NCBI RefSeq assembly: GCF_000422465.1
Contig: NZ_KE383844.1
Coordinates: forward strand, 244,963 to 308,962
Length of the DNA: 64,000 nucleotides
Reading direction: 5' to 3'
Source: Paenibacillus harenae DSM 16969
GTDB taxonomy: Bacteria; Bacillota; Bacilli; Paenibacillales; Paenibacillaceae
Numbering within the stretch: the stretch's first letter is position 1; each line of letters starts with the position of its first letter. This document shows, in pieces, positions 60,101 to 64,000 of this stretch. The position numbers were made by a program, and so were the translations under genes. A model generated the notes under the pieces. That model did not search any database, was not told where the DNA came from, and saw only the letters and a list, made by a program, of their open reading frames with translations.

Positions 60101-60705
60101 AACGCTTTTATCTCCTTATATGGCCATAAAATATAATCCGCTCTTCCGCGGATCAGCTTCGCCGGCACTGCCCGAAATGACCTGCTGTCCAGACTTGCGC
60201 GCGCATGGCGGTTATCGCCCATCACGAAGTAATGGCCTTCGCTTATGACTTCCGGCCCATAACTCATGTCCTCAATTAAAGTATCCGTATAGGGCTCGTC
60301 CGCCGGCTCTCCGTTCCGGTACAAGCGCTGATTATGAATTTCAATCCGGTCTCCCGGAACGCCGACCACCCTTTTGACAAGAAACTTCTTCTCCTTGCCG
60401 CTCGTGTTCGGCTCTGTCAGAATAACGACATCCCCAAGCTTCGGCTTTCCGACCAGATAAACGAATTTATTGACAAAGAGCCACTCATCCTCCAATAACG
60501 TCGGCTCCATAGAGTGACCCTCGACCGTCGACAAGTTAAACACAAAAAAATGCAAAACCATCACGACCGCAAAAGCGATCGCCAGCGTTTTCAGCCAATC
60601 AAACAGCTCTGTCCGCCATTCCGACCGGTTATGAAGCGATTCCGCCGCAGCCGCCCGGTCCATGCCTGCCAGTTCCGTGTCCAGCTCACTATCCCGCTCC
60701 AACAA
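60097..60705 (-). CDS. lepB: Signal peptidase I
   Basis: A 202-aa single-span type I signal peptidase. One membrane helix (about residues 36-57) precedes the catalytic Ser65 in EGHSMEPT and Lys111 in VKRVVGVPGDRIEI; box E GDNRHARASLDSRSF is present. It removes signal peptides on the outer face of the membrane. The most likely start is a TTG (60705) two bases after the upstream stop, with AGGGGGA 9 bases away. An ATG 36 bases earlier overlaps the upstream gene and has no properly spaced site. Second gene of the operon. Confidence 0.9.
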   Translation of the reverse strand: MLERDSELDTELAGMDRAAAAESLHNRSEWRTELFDWLKTLAIAFAVVMVLHFFVFNLSTVEGHSMEPTLLEDEWLFVNKFVYLVGKPKLGDVVILTEPNTSGKEKKFLVKRVVGVPGDRIEIHNQRLYRNGEPADEPYTDTLIEDMSYGPEVISEGHYFVMGDNRHARASLDSRSFRAVPAKLIRGRADYILWPYKEIKAL

Positions 60706-60707
60706 TG

Positions 60708-61265
60708 TTATTCTTCCCCCTCGCCCGTCTGCTTCAGCCATTCCTCGTAATAACGGTTCGCAACGTGATCCTGAAAAGGCGGCCGCCCATCGTCAATCCG
60801 CGCCAGAAGCGCATCCAGTCCCTCCCGAACTTTATCAACCACTACCTTCGGATAATGATAGGCCGCTTTATGCATCTCATACTCATCCCGGTCAACGACA
60901 AATCTTTCGCCGCCCGCCGTGCGGATCACATCCAAGTCATAATCGATATAAGTCAGGACGTTTCCTTGCAAATAAGGCGGCGAAGCCACATTGCAATAAT
61001 AACGGATGCCGCCCTCCTCCAGCAGCGCAACGATATTGTACCATTGGCCAGGTATAAAAAAGGAGACCGCCGGAACCCGGCTGATCCATACTTTACCGTC
61101 GGATTCCAAAATCGGCGTTTGACGATTGATGAGAATGGTCATCGACTCCGCCTTGTGCTGGGGTGCGAGCAGCTCGTCCGGAACAAGCCAATTCTGCTGC
61201 CAGGTACGGTGGATATGCCCGTTATGTTTGAAGCTTTTGATAACGCAATGCCGGTAAAGTTCCAT
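60708..61265 (-). CDS. ntdP: DUF402 protein, NtdP-like nucleoside tri/diphosphatase
   Basis: A 185-aa DUF402 protein closely fitting the Bacillus YgaC/NtdP group. Motifs: KSFKHNGHIHRTWQQNW, FFIPGQWYNIVALLEEGGIRYYCNVASPPY, YIDYDLDVI and DRDEYEMHK, the metal-binding acidic residues. NtdP homologues hydrolyse nucleoside tri- and diphosphates. ATG at 61265 with GAGGAG 6 bases upstream; a longer frame (20 residues more) has none. First gene of the ntdP-lepB-rnhA-queG operon. Confidence 0.85.
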   Translation of the reverse strand: MELYRHCVIKSFKHNGHIHRTWQQNWLVPDELLAPQHKAESMTILINRQTPILESDGKVWISRVPAVSFFIPGQWYNIVALLEEGGIRYYCNVASPPYLQGNVLTYIDYDLDVIRTAGGERFVVDRDEYEMHKAAYHYPKVVVDKVREGLDALLARIDDGRPPFQDHVANRYYEEWLKQTGEGEE

Positions 61266-61297
61266 CCCGTTCTCCTCATTTAAGCATATATTAATAA

Positions 61298-61342
61298 GAA
61301 AAGCATATCTCACCGCCAAAATCAATGACGGTGCAGATATGC
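61298..61342 (-). terminator. Terminator of the GNAT gene
   Basis: GCATATCT-C-ACCG-C-CA pairs with TG-A-CGGTG-C-AGATATGC, followed on the minus strand by TTTTC. It lies 34 bases after the acetyltransferase stop. Confidence 0.75.
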
Positions 61343-61375
61343 CCTGCGTTCAATCTTCATGCAGTAAAGTTCGCG

Positions 61376-61798
61376 TTAACCAGTTACAATGGCCAGTTTC
61401 TGAAAGGACCGGAAAAAATCGTTCGAAGCGAAACCAAGCGATTCATACAACGGCAGAACCGGCTCATTATGCTCATCCGCGGTAATTAGTATCTTTGTGA
61501 CATGACGCTGCTCGAAGCGCTGGCGCAATGCCTGAACGAGCGCTTTGCCTATCCCTTTCCGTTGATGGAGGTGCGATACGGCAATACGGTAATAATAACC
61601 TTTGTTATTATCAATCGTACCGATAATCATGCCGACCATTTCCGAATGTTCGACAGCGACTAATACCAAATCGCTATCCCATGACAATTGGCGGGCAAAA
61701 GCTTCCATCGTTTGTTCGTAGCACTCTTCTGTAAGAACTTCCTCTAGCAGTGCTGTAATTGGTCGATAATCGGACAACTGGAAGGAACGAACATTCAT
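61376..61798 (-). CDS. GNAT-family N-acetyltransferase
   Basis: A 140-aa acetyltransferase with the acetyl-CoA loop HQRKGIGKALVQALRQRF and the beta-4 strand GYYYRIAVSHL before it. Conserved region B ends PLYESLGFASNDF. The substrate cannot be predicted; family members acetylate small amines, peptides or antibiotics. AAGGTG precedes the ATG. Monocistronic. Confidence 0.87.
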   Translation of the reverse strand: MNVRSFQLSDYRPITALLEEVLTEECYEQTMEAFARQLSWDSDLVLVAVEHSEMVGMIIGTIDNNKGYYYRIAVSHLHQRKGIGKALVQALRQRFEQRHVTKILITADEHNEPVLPLYESLGFASNDFFRSFQKLAIVTG

Positions 61799-62087
61799 TA
61801 AATTTACACCTTCTATACCATGTCATAGTACTGCATATAAATTATATTACGACAAATTTTAACGAAATCCTGCTTAAATCTTTAAAATTCCTTAAAAATT
61901 TGAAAGAAATCGCCGATTATCTCTTGAAAACGCTTAATATTAAGCGCTTACATCAATTTCATTCTTCTTTTTTGTAAATTTATAATTAGCGCTTTTCCTT
62001 TTTTGCATAATTCATGCAGCATGGTGTTACCCTATTAGAGTTGAGAAGCTTGGTCTTGGTGAGGAACCGACTTTTGAAACAATAATG

Positions 62088-62116
62088 TTGATTTATTCGA
62101 TCGGATAAGAGATAAT
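62088..62116 (+). promoter_or_regulatory. Probable sodA promoter
   Basis: TTGATT (62088-62093), a 17-base spacer and GATAAT (62111-62116), 40 bases before the sodA start. The remaining 61799-62087 is AT-rich with no gene; it includes two AGCGCTTA-like dyads (around 61940 and 61985) that might bind a regulator. Confidence 0.5.
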
Positions 62117-62156
62117 GGTGTTGAATGAACTACATAATTTTAGGAGGTTGTATACA

Positions 62157-62768
62157 ATGGCACATCAACTACCCGCTTTGCCTTACGCGCACAACGCACT
62201 TGAGCCGCATATCGATGCGACTACGATGGAAATTCACCACGGCCGTCACCATAACGCTTACGTAACGAACCTTAACGCAGCTCTGGAGTCCGCTCCTGAA
62301 TTGCAAAGCAAATCGATCGAAGATTTGATCGGCGATCTGGCAAGCGTACCTGAGGCTATCCGTACTGCGGTTCGCAACAACGGCGGCGGACACGCTAACC
62401 ACAGCCTGTTCTGGGAAACGATCGGGCCAAACGCAGGCGGCGCTCCAACCGGCGCTCTTGCAGCGGCAATCGAGAGCGAGCTTGGCGGCTTCGAAGCTTT
62501 CAAAGCTGACTTCGCTAAAGCGGCAGCAACTCGTTTCGGCAGCGGCTGGGCTTTCCTGGCGGTAGCGAACGGCAAATTGAAAGTTTACAGCTTGCCTAAT
62601 CAAGACAGCCCGATCATGGAAGGCGAAACGCCAATCCTCGGTCTGGACGTTTGGGAGCACGCTTATTACCTGAACTACCAGAACAAGCGCCCTGACTACA
62701 TCGCTGCGTTCTGGAACGTAGTGAACTGGGCTGAAGTTGGTAAACGTTACGAAGCAGCAGCGAAGTAA
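62157..62768 (+). CDS. sodA: Superoxide dismutase (Mn type)
   Basis: A 203-aa cytoplasmic superoxide dismutase. It has LPALPYAHNALEPHIDATTMEIHHGRHHNAYVTNLN (first metal His), NGGGHANHSLFWETIGP (second His) and LGLDVWEHAYYLNYQNKRPDYIAAFWNVVNW (Asp and third His). The GGGHANHSLFW motif and the GPNAGG that follows are usual in Mn enzymes. GGAGG lies 9 bases before the ATG at 62157. Codons are dominated by highly-expressed-type choices (GGC, GCT, AAC), consistent with abundant product. Confidence 0.96.
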   Translation: MAHQLPALPYAHNALEPHIDATTMEIHHGRHHNAYVTNLNAALESAPELQSKSIEDLIGDLASVPEAIRTAVRNNGGGHANHSLFWETIGPNAGGAPTGALAAAIESELGGFEAFKADFAKAAATRFGSGWAFLAVANGKLKVYSLPNQDSPIMEGETPILGLDVWEHAYYLNYQNKRPDYIAAFWNVVNWAEVGKRYEAAAK

Positions 62769-62779
62769 TAGGTTTGCAG

Positions 62780-62819
62780 GAAGACGCTGTTCCCTAAGGG
62801 GCAGCGTCTTTTATTTGTT
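62780..62819 (+). terminator. Terminator of sodA
   Basis: AAGACGCTG..CCC pairs with GGG..CAGCGTCTT, followed by TTATTTGTTTT. It may also serve the convergent DUF2071 gene. Confidence 0.92.
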
Positions 62820-62834
62820 TTAGTGCGGTGTCCT

Positions 62835-63596
62835 TTACGTTCGGATGAGCGGCCAGATGCGGACCTCCAGCTTTTTGGCAACATGCAGCACAGGCTGGCC
62901 GCTCTCAACCGGAACACCGTTTGCGTCCAGCATTGAATTAAGTCTGAATTCCGCTTCTGCGCGCTGCAGCGGCCAAGGCCGATGCATAATATCGCAGCGA
63001 AACGGCACCCCCGCCCTGTTCAACGCATACAAGCAATACCGCTCGGTCAGCCATTCGTCGAATGACCCTTTAACAGCAAGAAACGGCTCTGAGATCGGCC
63101 TGTAGCGGCACGATAACCGGGCTTCTGCGACGCTTCGCCTGCGGGAGTCATACGCGATGAAATCCCCTGCTTGCTTCACCTGTATCTCTGCCTGCACATA
63201 AGGCAAGTGATAGAACATTTTGGCCATCTTCACCGCAAGCCAGTTGGTCGCATCCAGACTGAAGAAGTAGACGCCCGGCTTATCGTCTATCGTTACGTAC
63301 GTCCTTACGTTAAGCTCGGGGAATCGGTCAGTCCCCGGAATAGGCGGCAGCCCTCGCAGTCGAATACCCGTCATATGGAACGGGACAACGCTCACCCACC
63401 CCATCCCGTCAAAGGAATCCAAAGGAAGCGCATCCGGCACTGTGTTTCGTAAGTTCTCGAGCTTAACCGGATAATGGGCAAAAAGCAGATCGTTCCACGT
63501 CTGCTTCATCAGCCACGGCAATTTGGGCAACGGCCACGGACGGTGGCTTGCGTCCCAGGAATCTATGGTTTCTTGGTTATGGTTATGGTCGTGCAC
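62835..63596 (-). CDS. YqjF-like DUF2071 protein
   Basis: A 253-aa cytoplasmic protein of the DUF2071/YqjF family (acetoacetate-decarboxylase-like fold). Signatures: KQTWNDLLFAHYPVKLENLRNTVPDALPLDSFDGMGWVSVVPFHMTGIRLRGLPP, ELNVRTYVTIDDKPGVYFFSLDATNWLAVKMAKMFYHLPY, and a Trp-Pro-Leu-rich C-terminus. Function is unknown. A GTG at 63596 with GAGAGGCGG upstream is the most likely start; a longer frame begins with TTG 60 bases earlier without a site. Confidence 0.82.
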   Translation of the reverse strand: MHDHNHNQETIDSWDASHRPWPLPKLPWLMKQTWNDLLFAHYPVKLENLRNTVPDALPLDSFDGMGWVSVVPFHMTGIRLRGLPPIPGTDRFPELNVRTYVTIDDKPGVYFFSLDATNWLAVKMAKMFYHLPYVQAEIQVKQAGDFIAYDSRRRSVAEARLSCRYRPISEPFLAVKGSFDEWLTERYCLYALNRAGVPFRCDIMHRPWPLQRAEAEFRLNSMLDANGVPVESGQPVLHVAKKLEVRIWPLIRT

Positions 63597-63810
63597 CGGC
63601 AGTCCGCCTCTCTTATCAAGTCGTTTTGGATATTTCACGAAACTTCCAGTCGGCAATCTACCATTATCCTAATTTTACCCATTTATCCAAGATTGAAGCA
63701 GCTTTTCACCGCTCCTTTGCAAACTTCCGAACACCGGGTAGGCAGATGCCGCATACGATACAGCAGGATAATCGCCTAATTTGTTTCGCGAAGGAGACTG
63801 AGTGCTTGCA

Positions 63811-64000
63811 TGGAGCATACTTATGCTAACGGGCAACAATACTACACGGTCCCGCAGCAAAAAGCCGCCGGAAGCGATTGCGGCTGCGGCGGGCCGCGCA
63901 TGATCACGCAGATGCCAGGGGGGTCGGGCGGTCCAGGGCCGGGGCCAGGACCGGGGTCGTTCCCACCGGGGCCGGGGCCATTCCCGCCGGGGCCGGGGCC
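63811..64000 (+). CDS. Start of a Gly/Pro-rich protein, cut by window end
   Basis: An ATG with AAGGAG 13 bases upstream opens MEHTYANGQQYYTVPQQKAA, followed by a short Cys-Gly-rich stretch (SDCGCGGPR) and then a run of Gly-Pro repeats (units like PGPGPGP and FPPGPGP) that continues to the last base. No stop is reached, so the length and C-terminus are unknown. Composition is collagen- or spore-coat-like; I do not recognise the family. It is preceded by 200 bases with no other gene. Confidence 0.6.

Overview
The window looks like chromosome from a Gram-positive, spore-former-type Bacillota of the Paenibacillus/Cohnella kind. This is inferred from strong AAGGAGG-type ribosome binding sites, UTG/GTG starts, several lipoproteins, YesM/YesN and LplA/B/C-type sugar systems, a MoxR-DUF58-transglutaminase operon, a GsaB-type HemL and a YneF/UPF0154 protein. 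Coding GC is moderate, with one very GC-rich patch at 4.1-4.9 kb. No rRNA, tRNA, CRISPR array, phage or intact insertion sequence was seen.

Layout. 0.1-4.1 kb: a secreted RCC1-propeller protein and a DinB-like protein. 4.1-10.8 kb: TgpA-like transglutaminase, DUF58, MoxR and a polysaccharide deacetylase (envelope functions). 11.0-24.3 kb: a glycan-response locus on the minus strand. It holds a SurA-like foldase, a giant secreted beta-helix/discoidin protein split by a one-base frameshift, LplB-LplC-LplA sugar ABC transporter parts, and the YesM/YesN two-component pair. Two promoter regions in it (near 18.1 and 24.4 kb) share a ~65-bp block with GTCAT half-sites 21 bp apart, a plausible YesN regulon. 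24.5-27.0 kb: a LacI regulator divergent from an FAD oxidoreductase. 27.1-32.9 kb: a second sugar-type operon, lacI-SBP-permease-permease-PHP phosphoesterase, with a perfect 14-bp LacI-type operator just after its own promoter. 33.3-35.9 kb: metNIQ; MetN probably starts at a CTG. 36-37.4 kb: gene-free and repeat-rich. 37.4-40.5 kb: peroxiredoxin and an ABC-2 exporter. 41-47.8 kb: LCP protein, GsaB/HemL, PQQ-type sugar dehydrogenase, inositol monophosphatase, TauE exporter and a small conserved protein. 48.5-54.9 kb: Ddl, a putative amidase, aconitase and an IclR regulator. 55-64 kb: alpha/beta hydrolase, an extended SodF-like protein, FolE, YneF, an ntdP-lepB-rnhA-queG operon, GNAT, SodA, a DUF2071 protein and the start of a Gly/Pro-rich protein cut by the window end.

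The most unusual content is non-coding. Two 182-bp palindromic elements (33020-33201 and 36403-36584) have the same geometry: two direct TAACGG units 50 bp apart, then two inverted ones 49-50 bp apart. They flank the met operon. The second lies inside a 292-bp MITE-like element with 20-bp terminal inverted repeats and a 7-bp target duplication. Removing the MITE restores another TAACGG unit at its insertion site. Further dispersed families are a 51-bp repeat in three copies (41.0, 47.2, 54.0 kb) and TGGAT/ATCCA hairpins (37.0 and 48.2-48.4 kb), partly spaced at about 50 bp.
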